From the NCBI RefSeq assembly GCF_050571805.1, contig NZ_CP192219.1: a stretch of 64,000 nt of DNA. The stretch is one strand, 5' to 3'. This stretch comes from Halodesulfovibrio aestuarii (GTDB lineage: Bacteria > Desulfobacterota > Desulfovibrionia > Desulfovibrionales > Desulfovibrionaceae). The position numbers and the translations under genes are program-made. The notes under the pieces are model-generated. The model made no database searches. It saw nothing but the letters and a program-made list of their open reading frames with translations, and was not told the origin of the DNA. How positions within the stretch are numbered: position 1 is the stretch's first letter; each line of letters starts with the position of its first letter. Of this stretch, positions 8,701-17,742 are shown piece by piece.

Positions 8701-9480
8701 ATGAGTGTATCTATAGTTGTAATGGGTGCTAATGGTCGTATGGGTGCAACCATTGCGCGCATGGCGCAGGATAGCGATAAATATGAGCTTGCCGCAGTTG
8801 TAGGAAGAAAGGAACACGAAGAGCGTCTTAATATTTGGGGCTGCGAGGTTTCAAATGATCTTGATGTTGTTCTTGATAAAATTGACAATGCTGTTGTTAT
8901 CGATTTTACCGTTCCTGCTGCAAGCTTGGCTAATGCTAAGATCGCGGCAAAACATAATACTCCGATTGTAATGGGAACCACTGGTTTTACTATTGAAGAG
9001 CGAGCACAGCTTGAAGAGTTGGCTAAAACATCTCCTATGTTTTGGGCACCAAACACAAGTGTAGGTATTTCTGCTCTTACCCAAATTTTGCCTGAACTTA
9101 TTAAGATCCTCGGTGAAGATTACGATCTCGAAATGGTAGAATTGCACCATAACAAAAAGAAAGATTCTCCAAGCGGCACGGCAATGCGTCTTGCAGAATG
9201 CCTTGCGGAAGCTAAAAAATGGGATCTTGATAAAGTCGCCAACTATCATCGTGAAGGTATAATTGGCGAACGTCCTAAAGAAGAAATCGGTATACAGACT
9301 ATTCGTGGTGGTGACGTTGTGGGTGTTCATACTGTATATGCAATGGGGCCGGGTGAGCGCATTGAAGTAACGCACCATGCGCATTCCCGTGAAACGTTTG
9401 CGGCTGGCGCCCTTCGGGCTGCATACTGGCTTGCAGGACGTGATGCAGGAAAACTTTATTCTATGTCGGATATTATCTAA
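8701..9480 (+). CDS. dapB: 4-hydroxy-tetrahydrodipicolinate reductase
   Basis: Reduces 4-hydroxy-tetrahydrodipicolinate with NAD(P)H in lysine/meso-DAP synthesis. An N-terminal Rossmann motif GANGRMG, the MGTTGF loop and the family signature around ELHHNKKKDSPSGTA (catalytic His and Lys, substrate-binding SGT) are all present; 259 residues is normal. The frame continues upstream to 8644, but the ATG at 8701 follows a good SD (GGAGAAA). The stop overlaps the nadE start by one base (TAATG), implying coupled translation. dapL, the next enzyme of the diaminopimelate aminotransferase route, is at 43.1 kb. Confidence 0.97.
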   Translation: MSVSIVVMGANGRMGATIARMAQDSDKYELAAVVGRKEHEERLNIWGCEVSNDLDVVLDKIDNAVVIDFTVPAASLANAKIAAKHNTPIVMGTTGFTIEERAQLEELAKTSPMFWAPNTSVGISALTQILPELIKILGEDYDLEMVELHHNKKKDSPSGTAMRLAECLAEAKKWDLDKVANYHREGIIGERPKEEIGIQTIRGGDVVGVHTVYAMGPGERIEVTHHAHSRETFAAGALRAAYWLAGRDAGKLYSMSDII

Positions 9481-11129
9481 TGAAAGTAGCGCTTCTTCAG
9501 CTGAATCCTGTTGTGGGTGATGTTTCTGGCAATATCATTAAGATTGTCGAAGCAGTTAAAAAAGCTGCAAAAGACGGGGCACAACTGTGTGTGACTCCGG
9601 AATTGTCTGTGTGCGGATATCCTCCACGTGATTTGTTATTGCGTCAGGATTTTATTGATGGCTGTCAGAGCTCTCTCAAGGCATTGGCTGTAGAACTGAA
9701 AGATATGCCTCCCACCTTAGTTGGTGTGCCGATCAATAATTTGTCTAGCGTAGGTAAACCTGTGTTTAACGCTGCAGCCTTGGTGGCAAATGGAACCTAT
9801 TCCATTGTAGCGCATAAAACACTGCTTCCTACCTATGATGTATTTGACGAAAACAGATATTTTGAACAAGGAAAATTACGTGGGCTTGTGACAATTAATG
9901 GACGCAAGGTCGGTGTAACCATTTGTGAAGATATTTGGAACGACAAGGCATACTGGAAGGATCGCAGGCAGTACGCGCAAAATCCGCTCGCGGCTCTTGT
10001 TGAAGATGGCGCAGAGCTCATTATCAACCTTTCAGCATCTCCCTTTACGCTTGGCAAGCAGTTTGTACGTGAGCAGATGCTTTCGTCAATGGTACATTCT
10101 TACGAACTTCCGTTCTTATATGCTAACCAGATAGGTGGAAACGACGACCTTATTTTTGCAGGTAAAAGCCTCGCTTATGCTGCAGACGGTACGCTGATAG
10201 GTAAAGGAAAATCCTTTGAAGAAGATGTACTGGTTGTAGATCTGGAAACAAAGGCTGGACGAGTTGAGCAGGAAGATGCCAGCGACGAAGCACAGGCATG
10301 GAATGCGCTGGTTCTTGGAACACGTGACTATGTGAGAAAATGTGGCTTTACAAAGGTGGTCCTCGGCCTTTCCGGCGGGGTTGATTCAGCCTTGACAGCT
10401 GCTGTTGCGGTGGAAGCTCTTGGTTCTGATAATGTAATCGGTGTGCTTATGCCGTCGCCTTACTCCAGTCAGGGTAGTGTTGACGACTCTCTTGATCTTG
10501 CAGATCGTCTTGGTATCCATACTGAGACAATTGAAATTGAGCCAATGCTTACAGCCTTCCTCAGCTCTCTTCATCCTGTCTTCAATGGTGAGGGCACAGA
10601 TGTAACAGAAGAAAATCTTCAGGCGCGTATCCGTGGTAATCTGCTTATGGCAATGTCAAATAAATTTGGTGCATTGCTTTTAACCACAGGTAATAAATCC
10701 GAGTTGGCAGTAGGATATTGCACTATCTATGGTGACATGGCTGGCGGCTTGGCTGTTATTTCTGATGTGCCGAAAACTCTTGTTTGGAACGTTTGTCGTT
10801 GGGCAAACGAGCATTGCGGAAATAAAATTCCTATGGAGATTATCGAAAAAGCTCCGTCCGCAGAATTACGCCCTGATCAGAAAGATACTGACTCGTTACC
10901 GGAATACGAAGAGCTTGATGCTATTCTGCGAAAATATATTGACGAGCGGTTGAGTAAAGAAGCAATCATCTCACAGGGGCACGCTCCTGAAGATGTAGAA
11001 CAAATACTAAAGCTTGTGAAGATTTCTGAGTTTAAACGCAGACAGGCTGCACCGGGACTGCGCATCACAGACAGAGCCTTTGGCACTGGTTGGAGAATGC
11101 CGGTTGCAAGTAGTGTACGTTTGCCTTAG
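9480..11129 (+). CDS. nadE: Glutamine-dependent NAD+ synthetase
   Basis: Makes NAD+ from deamido-NAD+, ATP and glutamine-derived ammonia. The N-terminal half is a nitrilase/CN-hydrolase glutaminase: Glu in TPELSVCGYPPRD, Lys in HKTLLPTYDVFDE and the nucleophile Cys in VTICEDIWND. The C-terminal half is the synthetase with PP-loop LSGGVDSALT. 549 residues match the two-domain type, so no separate ammonia source is needed. Overlaps dapB by one base; ends at a strong terminator. Confidence 0.97.
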   Translation: MKVALLQLNPVVGDVSGNIIKIVEAVKKAAKDGAQLCVTPELSVCGYPPRDLLLRQDFIDGCQSSLKALAVELKDMPPTLVGVPINNLSSVGKPVFNAAALVANGTYSIVAHKTLLPTYDVFDENRYFEQGKLRGLVTINGRKVGVTICEDIWNDKAYWKDRRQYAQNPLAALVEDGAELIINLSASPFTLGKQFVREQMLSSMVHSYELPFLYANQIGGNDDLIFAGKSLAYAADGTLIGKGKSFEEDVLVVDLETKAGRVEQEDASDEAQAWNALVLGTRDYVRKCGFTKVVLGLSGGVDSALTAAVAVEALGSDNVIGVLMPSPYSSQGSVDDSLDLADRLGIHTETIEIEPMLTAFLSSLHPVFNGEGTDVTEENLQARIRGNLLMAMSNKFGALLLTTGNKSELAVGYCTIYGDMAGGLAVISDVPKTLVWNVCRWANEHCGNKIPMEIIEKAPSAELRPDQKDTDSLPEYEELDAILRKYIDERLSKEAIISQGHAPEDVEQILKLVKISEFKRRQAAPGLRITDRAFGTGWRMPVASSVRLP

Positions 11130-11149
11130 CTATCATATTGAAAAACAAT

Positions 11150-11188
11150 AAAAAAAGCGTGAGCCGTACAGCTCACGCTTTTTTTTAT
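11150..11188. terminator. Bidirectional terminator between nadE and the molybdoenzyme gene
   Basis: A 9-bp perfect stem AGCGTGAGC/GCTCACGCT with a 6-nt loop, flanked by A-run and T-run, so it can work for both convergent genes. The molybdoenzyme stop codon lies in its T-run. Confidence 0.9.
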
Positions 11189-13110
11189 TGTTCAATGGGT
11201 TCTAACCGTACCCGCTGGCTGTAATAAGCTGCGTTCCAACCAATGTCGGTGACATGTGCTTCAATAATCGTGTTGGGGCATCGGTTGAACATCATCCAGC
11301 CTCCACGGCGCACAATGACGGCTTCAGGATGCACAGAGGTATCCGCTACGACCTGTACTTGTATTTTGCCGATTGGGGATACAATATATGCTTGGACATC
11401 TGGTTCGATGTTGCTTTGTGTAAGAGTCGCAGGGTATACGTATGCTTTTAGTTGCTCTTGTTGTTTGTCCGCAGGAATCTGGGAGTGCTCAAAATCTTTG
11501 TTGATGAGTGACAGTAGTGAGAGTGGAAAGTCTACGGCTGCTTTTAGCTCATCATGTAATATTGGGTCGGGGAAGCGATATTTACCATCTGGATGTTTGA
11601 ACTGCATATCCTTGAACGCAACAGTTGGCCAGTCTGTAGGCAGAAAGCCTTGTCGGCGGATTTTTTCAAGCGGATTTTTTGTAAGATTTGTGATTGGCTT
11701 TGTATTAAGTGCAGTTGTTAAGATTTCATCTCGTTCGGGAAAGGGAATAGACAGACGGTTCGCAAGATCTTTTATGATGTCATAGTCAGCGCGTGCTTCG
11801 CCTCTGGGGGCAAAGACTTTTGCACTGTGTTGGATATAGTTGTGGAAATATGACCCGAGAATGTCTTCTCGCTCATAGATAAGCGCGCATGGTAGAATTA
11901 TGTCTGCGCGTTTGGCTGTGTCATTCATAAAGGCATCTACTACGACAACCATATCGATTGTATTGAATGCCTTTGCCATCTTATTAGCTTCAGGTGTCTG
12001 GTTAACGGCGTTTGTTCCGTCACACCAGAGAAATTCAATGTCACCGGCATCAAGAATTTCGTCAGCAAGTTTTGGCGTTAATAATTTTCGGGCAGTTTTG
12101 CCTCCGGAGCGCCAAGTAGAGTCAAAGTTTCTACCAGTGCTGACACCGCCGTAACTCCCCGCTCCTTTTTTGCCTATATTGCCGGAAAGCATACTCAGGG
12201 CATTAATATAGCGGACATTCTCTCCACCATAGGTGTAGCGTTGTAATCCCCACCCAAGGATGCTGGAAACCGCACAATTTTCTTTGCCATAAATTTCAAC
12301 AAGTGTGTTGAGTTCTTCAGAACGTATGCCACATGTATCCAACAGCTTTTTTTCATCAAGTTCTTTGATGAATGCGAGAAATTCTGAACCATTTGATGTG
12401 CGGTTTAGAATGGTGTCGGATATTCCTGCTTCGGAAAGACGTCTTATAATTGCAGCTGCAAGAAATCGATCTGTACCCGGCCTGATTTGGATGTGTGTGT
12501 CACTGACGTGAATCCGCATCCCTTCTTTAGGTGACACTGGTGAAATACTGATGAGTTGACAGCCGTTATTCTGTGCGTCTTTTAGCAGGGCAGCTGTATG
12601 AATAGAAGAACGAAGAACATCGCGGCCCCAGTTTACAATGCAGTCAGCATTAAGAAGCTCTGTATAGCTGTTTTGGTCAAGCTCACCGAAGTCAAGAATG
12701 CAGGAATCGATAATTGCATTGTTACACAGTGCGCCATGGGTACTGGAAGCTTCAAGTTGTCCAAAAAGATAACGGCTTGTATCTGCAAGCACACCGTGAA
12801 AACCGAAACCACGAACATGAAGCATGCGTTCGGGGGTAGTTCGCAATGTAGAAATTTTATTCGCAATGGTATTAAGAGCTTTTTCCCATGAGACAGGGAC
12901 AAATGTCGTTCCGTCACGCATAAGCGGGGTTGTTATGCGGTCTGGTGCGTTGATTCGCGCGAGGGCGTGTTTCCCTTTTTTGCAGGTGTATCCTTGTGTG
13001 ACGGGATGCGTAGGGTTGCCTTTTATCGACGTATTACCATGTTCATCAATTTTTACAATTGTTGAGCAACCGTCTGGACAGTCTAACGTACATGCAGAAA
13101 TACGTTCCAT
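11185..13110 (-). CDS. Cytoplasmic molybdopterin-dependent oxidoreductase (DMSO reductase family)
   Basis: A 641-residue catalytic subunit of the bis-MGD family. The N-terminal domain binds one [4Fe-4S] cluster: Cys residues in ACTLDCPDGCS and later GYTCKKG. MGD-binding segments follow, e.g. DCIVNWGRDVLRS and VSTGRNFDSTWRSGG, then the C-terminal molydopterin dinucleotide-binding domain. There is no twin-Arg or other signal peptide, so it should act in the cytoplasm. No iron-sulfur or membrane partner subunit lies beside it; substrate is unknown. The Mo ligand position reads as GALCNN, suggesting Cys, but the alignment is uncertain. SD AGGAGA precedes the ATG. A short hairpin (AGGGG/CCCCT) sits in the leader at about 13121-13134. 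Confidence 0.85.
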   Translation of the reverse strand: MERISACTLDCPDGCSTIVKIDEHGNTSIKGNPTHPVTQGYTCKKGKHALARINAPDRITTPLMRDGTTFVPVSWEKALNTIANKISTLRTTPERMLHVRGFGFHGVLADTSRYLFGQLEASSTHGALCNNAIIDSCILDFGELDQNSYTELLNADCIVNWGRDVLRSSIHTAALLKDAQNNGCQLISISPVSPKEGMRIHVSDTHIQIRPGTDRFLAAAIIRRLSEAGISDTILNRTSNGSEFLAFIKELDEKKLLDTCGIRSEELNTLVEIYGKENCAVSSILGWGLQRYTYGGENVRYINALSMLSGNIGKKGAGSYGGVSTGRNFDSTWRSGGKTARKLLTPKLADEILDAGDIEFLWCDGTNAVNQTPEANKMAKAFNTIDMVVVVDAFMNDTAKRADIILPCALIYEREDILGSYFHNYIQHSAKVFAPRGEARADYDIIKDLANRLSIPFPERDEILTTALNTKPITNLTKNPLEKIRRQGFLPTDWPTVAFKDMQFKHPDGKYRFPDPILHDELKAAVDFPLSLLSLINKDFEHSQIPADKQQEQLKAYVYPATLTQSNIEPDVQAYIVSPIGKIQVQVVADTSVHPEAVIVRRGGWMMFNRCPNTIIEAHVTDIGWNAAYYSQRVRLEPIEQ

Positions 13111-13279
13111 TTGTGTTCTCCTAGGGGAGATCCCCTCTATGCGATACTTGTATTCCGCATTGTCCTTGTGCCTGCGGAAACAGGTATGTTTTGCCGTAAA
13201 ATTTTTCCATTGGCATCTAATTTTTAGTCAATGTTATAGAAGGCAGACTTCACAGAGATACAAGGTGCACTATGAAAAC

Positions 13280-13311
13280 AAAAGAAGCCGGAAAGATCCG
13301 GCTTCTTTTAT
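13280..13311 (-). terminator. Terminator after the ACT-domain gene
   Basis: Stem AAAGAAGCCGG/CCGGCTTCTTT with a short loop, T-rich on the minus strand beyond it. Separates the ACT gene from the molybdoenzyme gene downstream. Confidence 0.85.
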
Positions 13312-13327
13312 CTGCTGCGATAACTAG

Positions 13328-13759
13328 TTATTGAGCGTGTAATTTTGTGCCCGGGATAATCGGAATGTTATTCTCAGATAAAACGTCTACGGCTTGATCT
13401 GTTTTGTCGAAACGGAAAATCAACGTAGCATTTGTGCTGCCGGGCATAACAAAAGCGTACATGTATTCAACGTTGATCCCATTGTTACCAAGCGTATCGA
13501 GAATATGGTTCAAGCCGCCCGGCTTATCTTCTACTTCCACTGCAACAACATTTGTTTTGCCGACCGTGAAGCCCTTATCTTTCAATACGGATTTTGCCTT
13601 TTCACTATTATCTACGATAAGGCGCAAAATTCCAAAGTCCGTTGTGTCTGCGAGGGAAAGGGCGCGAATGTTTATGCCATTCGCTGCCAGTGTATTAGTT
13701 ACTTCTGCAAGGCGCCCAGCCTTGTTTTCTAGAAAAACGGATATTTGTTCTACTTTCAT
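13328..13759 (-). CDS. Tandem ACT-domain protein
   Basis: 143 residues forming two ACT domains (about 1-68 and 70-140), each beginning with a beta strand and a Gly-containing turn (ENKAGRLAEVTNTLA; EDKPGGLNHILDTL). ACT domains bind amino acids and regulate enzymes. Stand-alone tandem ACT proteins of this type often sit near phenylacetate-CoA ligase genes in anaerobes, but none is visible here, so the ligand and target stay unknown. Start ATG with SD GAGGAG region upstream. Followed by its own terminator. Confidence 0.85.
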   Translation of the reverse strand: MKVEQISVFLENKAGRLAEVTNTLAANGINIRALSLADTTDFGILRLIVDNSEKAKSVLKDKGFTVGKTNVVAVEVEDKPGGLNHILDTLGNNGINVEYMYAFVMPGSTNATLIFRFDKTDQAVDVLSENNIPIIPGTKLHAQ

Positions 13760-14006
13760 GAGGAGTGCCCCTTATTGTCTTCAGATACATAGAAATATAC
13801 CCTATTTCTAGCATTTGAACCTTTGGTGGGCAATACGTAATACAACTTTGTTAAAAATTAGTATCGATATCAAACTTTTTAAAAGACAGCTTAGTTGTAA
13901 GGCATACTGGTTGTGCCTATTTTCACACAATTTCGTGCTTGCCAGCACACTACTGTGATGTATATTAAAGAATTCGTGAAGCAGGTTGAGTGTTCAATGA
14001 GTTATT

Positions 14007-15125
14007 GTGGCAGTTACTCCTTTGAATGAATTTAAGAATAGGGGTGTGTTAGTGTCTTCATCTTTACACGCTGGTATAATGAATTTCGGTTTCTTACAGA
14101 CCCAAAATACACACGCAGTAAATAGAAGTGTTGGAATTATTGGCGCAGGCCCTTCTGGCCTTGCTGCTGCTGGGCTTTTAGCAAGTCGGGGCTACGAAGT
14201 GCATGTCTACGATAAGCTACCAAAGCCGGGTGGGCTTATGGTCTTTGGTATTCCAAGTCATAGAATACCTGTGGATCGTATTAACCGCGGGGTGCGTGAC
14301 TTAGAACGCCGTCTTGGCGTCACCTTTAGAACAAATACAAAAATTTGCTGCAGTGCGCCTATGCACGAAGAAGAGGGTGACCATTTTGCGGCCGATGTTT
14401 TAGGTCTTTCTGACTTGACGGATAACCATGATGCCGTGGTTGTATGTTCCGGATCGTGGAAGTCTCGTAAATTGACTATTGAGGGAAGCACACTGGACGG
14501 CGTGTATTCCAGTCTGCAATTTTTATTTCCTATCCGTGCCATTAAGTATGCCCACAGCAACGTTTCAATGCCGGATGTTAACGGAAAAAAAATTATAGTT
14601 ATTGGTGCAGGGCACTCTGCTGTCGATGTGGTTGACTCAGCCAGAAAGCTCGGTGCAGCAGAAATTACTCTTGTATATAGACGCACTGTAGCAGAGGCTC
14701 CGTGCGGCAAGTTCGAGATTGATCGTATTCAAGAAATGGGTGTTACATGGCTTGAGAAACGCTCTCCTGAGGCTATACGAGGCAATGAGCATGTTGAAAC
14801 GCTTATAGTGCGTAATAGTGCAACTGATGAGCTGGAAGAATTGGACGCCGATATTATTGTAAGCGCAATTGGGGAAATTCCTACTCCTCCGTTTCAAAAA
14901 GAGCTTGGCTTGGAGAACGTACGCAAAGGTGATGTCCGCTGGTTGAATATGACAGCAATAGATAACGTTTTTGTTGCTGGTGATGTGCTTACAGGGCCAA
15001 GTAAGATTGGCAAAGCTGTCTACAGTGGTTTGCGTGCGGCCCGTTCATTGACAAACTGGCTTGATTTGAAAGCGCAGTCTCGTGAAGCAGAATATAATTT
15101 TGAAGCCGATAAAATTTCGCGGTAA
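14007..15125 (+). CDS. FAD/NAD(P)-dependent oxidoreductase, GltD-like
   Basis: Flavoprotein related to the small subunit of glutamate synthase and to FAD/NAD oxidoreductases paired with polyferredoxins. FAD-binding motif IIGAGPSGLAAAG near residue 44, the PGGLMVFGIPSHRIP segment, then an NAD(P)H Rossmann motif VIGAGHSAVDVV, and a late VAGDVLTGPSKIGKAV that closes the FAD site. GltD's N-terminal iron-sulfur domain is missing and is supplied by the next gene. Start is uncertain: GTG 14007, GTG 14046 and ATG 14079 (MNFGFL) are all possible and none has a strong SD; homology begins only around residue 40. The four-cluster ferredoxin starts 15 bp downstream. Electrons probably pass between NAD(P)H and ferredoxin; the wider pathway is not visible. 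Confidence 0.85.
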   Translation: MAVTPLNEFKNRGVLVSSSLHAGIMNFGFLQTQNTHAVNRSVGIIGAGPSGLAAAGLLASRGYEVHVYDKLPKPGGLMVFGIPSHRIPVDRINRGVRDLERRLGVTFRTNTKICCSAPMHEEEGDHFAADVLGLSDLTDNHDAVVVCSGSWKSRKLTIEGSTLDGVYSSLQFLFPIRAIKYAHSNVSMPDVNGKKIIVIGAGHSAVDVVDSARKLGAAEITLVYRRTVAEAPCGKFEIDRIQEMGVTWLEKRSPEAIRGNEHVETLIVRNSATDELEELDADIIVSAIGEIPTPPFQKELGLENVRKGDVRWLNMTAIDNVFVAGDVLTGPSKIGKAVYSGLRAARSLTNWLDLKAQSREAEYNFEADKISR

Positions 15126-15140
15126 GTGGCGGGAGCAAAA

Positions 15141-15653
15141 GTGAATAGTATGCAAGAACAGAAAACACTGTTTGTTGATTACTCCAAATGCATTGGCTGT
15201 GAAACTTGTGAAGCAGTATGCAGGTTTCTTTACGACACTCCGCGGATAGCAATGTCGCGCACTATTGAAGGTGAGATTGTTCCTTTATATTGTCAGCATT
15301 GTGAAAAGGCTGCATGCCAGCGCGTTTGTAAACGCGGGGCAATTTCTCGGGACGCTCAAGGAGCTGTATTGCATGATTCGATGAAATGTCGAGGATGTGA
15401 AACAAAGGATTGTCTGATTGCCTGCCCGTATGCTGCGTTTTTTGCAACCTGCAAAAGTGTGGCTGTGGCAAAGTGCGATTTATGTAAGAAACGTAGGGCA
15501 GAGGATATGCTTCCTGCTTGTGTAGAAATGTGTCCGTGCGATGCTATTAAATATGTCGATCGGGAAGAGATTGAATCGCTGAGAACTCCTGCATCTGAAG
15601 AGGCTTTTAAGCGTGTAATGTCACATATTCGTCCTAAAAAATTCGTTGATTAA
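15141..15653 (+). CDS. Four [4Fe-4S] cluster ferredoxin-like electron-transfer protein
   Basis: Polyferredoxin of the CooF/HydN/HycB family. Sixteen cysteines fall into four groups: CIGCETCEAVC, CQHCEKAACQRVC, CRGCETKDCLIACP and CDLCKK...CVEMCPC, each fitting a [4Fe-4S] site. Start: GTG 15141 has GGGAG seven bases upstream and is preferred; GTG 15126 and ATG 15150 are alternatives. The gene follows the GltD-like flavoprotein closely, so the pair likely forms one electron-transfer unit. CooF-type proteins serve CO dehydrogenase, but no cooS is present in this window. A strong terminator follows. Confidence 0.9.
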   Translation: MNSMQEQKTLFVDYSKCIGCETCEAVCRFLYDTPRIAMSRTIEGEIVPLYCQHCEKAACQRVCKRGAISRDAQGAVLHDSMKCRGCETKDCLIACPYAAFFATCKSVAVAKCDLCKKRRAEDMLPACVEMCPCDAIKYVDREEIESLRTPASEEAFKRVMSHIRPKKFVD

Positions 15654-15703
15654 CGTGAGTTATTATAGGGCAGAGTAAGCTGTGCCCAAACGATGTAACT
15701 TAC

Positions 15704-15738
15704 TAAAAGGTGGAGTGAATTGCTCCACCTTTTTTTAT
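15704..15738 (+). terminator. Terminator after the ferredoxin gene
   Basis: Stem AAAGGTGGAG paired with CTCCACCTTT, loop TGAATTG, then a T-run. About 50 bp after the stop. Confidence 0.9.
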
Positions 15739-15928
15739 GCATGAGTATTAAGGTTTTCAAGCTTGGCTGTTCCGTACTTTTAATTTTGCTGCCTACTTGC
15801 TCTGTGTTCTTACATAAATTTTCCCCATAAACTTTTTTTTCTTCGTACCCCAACGCGTTGTGCAGCTTTATGTTTTTCAAATAGTTGTTTGTAGGCCCTT
15901 CTGAATTAAAAAAATTACAAGTTAACAT
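15737..15928 (-). pseudogene. Possible remnant of an IS3-type transposase C-terminus
   Basis: The minus-strand translation contains IKLHNALGY followed a few residues later by KVYGEN. This resembles the conserved H-x-A-L-G-Y ... VY end of IS3-family OrfB transposases (typically N-x-x-R-x-H-x-A-L-G-Y). No DDE residues, terminal repeats or orfA remain, and the start has no SD. The match is short and may be chance; treat as a fossil candidate only. Confidence 0.3.
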
Positions 15929-16061
15929 AATGATGTAGGTCGGCTAGTTACCCAAATGTAATAATAGGATAATGAAAATATTTTACATCCCAAAAGAAAA
16001 GCGGAGTTGCGTACTTATAGTTAAAGGGAGTGCTGTTAGATGCCGTTTTTCAGCAGAAGGT

Positions 16062-16101
16062 GAAAAAAAAGCCCGTGTGAAATACTCACACGGGCTTTTT
16101 G
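16062..16101 (-). terminator. Terminator after the M23 peptidase gene
   Basis: Stem AAAGCCCGTGTGA with its complement around a 5-nt loop, with a long T-run on the minus strand. Ends 14 bp past the stop codon. Confidence 0.9.
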
Positions 16102-16114
16102 AATATAATAGTAT

Positions 16115-17431
16115 TTAGTCAAAATTAAGTTTGTCAGTAATGTTATATTGAATCCATCGAGGGTCGAACCATTCGATAGGTGTGACTGGAATACCTGATA
16201 CAATGACACCAAAGTGGAGGTGGTCACCACCCGACATACCAGTAGAACCAGAACTTCCTATAATATCTCCCTGATTAACAACAGAACCTACGGTCGTTTT
16301 GATTTCTGTCATATGTGCGTACAGCGTCTGCAGACCAAGACCATGGTCTATTATAACGACGTTTCCGTAGATGCCGAGGTTGCCGCAAAATACAACAGTT
16401 CCTTTGTTTGCCGCTGGAATAGGGGAGCGCTTGCGGGAAGCAAGGTCAAGTCCAAGGTGGGTCTGTTCGTCGATGACTTTTCCATCGTACATGTAGCTTC
16501 TACGGTCGCCAAAACCTGCGCGAGTGGCTGAGTTAGGAAACCGAAGGAACTTACTTTTCCATAAAATAGACGATGATGTCTGCCGACCTATTTCTAGGAG
16601 TTTCGCACGGTTTGCTGCACGAATTTTCTGATTTACAATAAGAAAACGTTCCAGGTTTGTTTTTGCCTGAGGTGTATCTTTAGTAAAGGCAGGCATTTTA
16701 CTATTTAAAAAGTGGTCGCTTAAATTAATTTTATCATGTCTGAATCTACGGGCAAGAGCATTAATGGAAAAAGGCTGGTTGTATATATTGCCCGCTATAT
16801 CCATTGCAAACGCTGTAGGATTGAAATCCTTTTTGTCAATGTTCTGCGGGAAAGCAAAGAAGCTGATATAGCTACCGTCGGCTTGCTTGTACCCCGGAAA
16901 GAACATTTTCTTTACTTTTACGCCTGAAGTTTCAACAGGCTCTGAGACGGTGTATGCAATAACACCGGTGCCTCCCTGCCAGATGTTTGGCGGCAATGAC
17001 TTGATGGTAATGCTTGGTGGAGTGTTGTCCATCCGCATGATAACAACTTTACGGGTAGTGTTCCCTTTACCAAATGCCGCGAGAGAGGTGTCTGTCGCAG
17101 TGATGATCATTTCGAATGAACCATCTGAAATGTTCGCACTTGCAAGAGGAATGCTAAGTGTGATCGATTTTTTTCCTGGTTCAAAAGCCGTTGAATACAA
17201 CGGGATGGTTTTTGAGTTTTTGCGAACGGCAATAGAAAGATTTTTTAGCTCAGATGTTACATCGTGTAGTGAAAGAGTCGCTACGCTGCTTTTGTTAACT
17301 CGGGCGTTTTCTTTATCAATAGCAACGATCGGACCTTGCTGGTCTTTGAATAAAAGCCAGCCTGCAATCGCACCGCCGCAAATAAGAGATAGAAATATAA
17401 TAAAGAAGAAAGTTTTTTTAAGGCTCGCCAT
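16115..17431 (-). CDS. Membrane-anchored M23 (LytM-type) peptidase
   Basis: Envelope peptidase or LytM regulator acting on peptidoglycan in the periplasm. An N-terminal TM/signal anchor (about residues 5-28: FFFIIFLSLICGGAIAGWLL) is followed by about 270 residues of beta-rich extracytoplasmic sequence, then the M23 domain. Zinc and catalytic residues are intact: H and D in THLGLDLASR and the HLHFGV motif near the end, so it is likely an active metallopeptidase rather than a degenerate EnvC/NlpD activator. The frame starts at 17449, but the ATG at 17431 has an SD-like AAGGGA. Stands alone, with its own terminator. Confidence 0.92.
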   Translation of the reverse strand: MASLKKTFFFIIFLSLICGGAIAGWLLFKDQQGPIVAIDKENARVNKSSVATLSLHDVTSELKNLSIAVRKNSKTIPLYSTAFEPGKKSITLSIPLASANISDGSFEMIITATDTSLAAFGKGNTTRKVVIMRMDNTPPSITIKSLPPNIWQGGTGVIAYTVSEPVETSGVKVKKMFFPGYKQADGSYISFFAFPQNIDKKDFNPTAFAMDIAGNIYNQPFSINALARRFRHDKINLSDHFLNSKMPAFTKDTPQAKTNLERFLIVNQKIRAANRAKLLEIGRQTSSSILWKSKFLRFPNSATRAGFGDRRSYMYDGKVIDEQTHLGLDLASRKRSPIPAANKGTVVFCGNLGIYGNVVIIDHGLGLQTLYAHMTEIKTTVGSVVNQGDIIGSSGSTGMSGGDHLHFGVIVSGIPVTPIEWFDPRWIQYNITDKLNFD

Positions 17432-17742
17432 GGGCAGTCCCTTGTACAACGTTAGTGTGATGGAATAGGGTAATATTTTGATATTACCTAAGACAGATGG
17501 TTGTTTGGTGCAATTACAGCTTTATAAGTATGAAAGCGTGCGCCGACATTACGATTATAGGTAACCATAGCGTAAAAAATCGATTATTTCATAATGGTTG
17601 TGATTATGCCGGTGGGTGCTGAGTGATAAAAGCACTCAGTGTTCCATAAAGTGAAAAGCACAGCAGCCGATGAGACTCTACCTAGATACATCGAATCTAA
17701 CAAGTCTAAGTATCAGCTGCTATGCATATTGTAAGGTTTGAC
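17432..17742. other. 311-bp intergenic region between two minus-strand genes
   Basis: No coding sequence seen. A hairpin CTGAGTG/CACTCAG lies at 17619-17639 but lacks a T-run, so it is only a weak candidate terminator for the CBS gene. The promoter of the M23 gene should lie here but no clear boxes stand out. Confidence 0.5.

Larger units (their letters stand above)
15654..16114. other. 461-bp intergenic region with terminators and a possible transposase fossil
   Basis: Contains the ferredoxin terminator, a stop-free minus-strand stretch with faint similarity to IS3-type transposase C-termini (listed separately), an AT-rich stretch 15940-16050 with no gene, and the M23 gene terminator at its right end. 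Confidence 0.6.

Noticed and set aside
13111..13279. Molybdenum-cofactor riboswitch before the molybdoenzyme gene
   Set aside because: Only short hairpins (AGGGG/CCCCT and CCTG/CAGG) are seen; the long conserved helices of that riboswitch are not.
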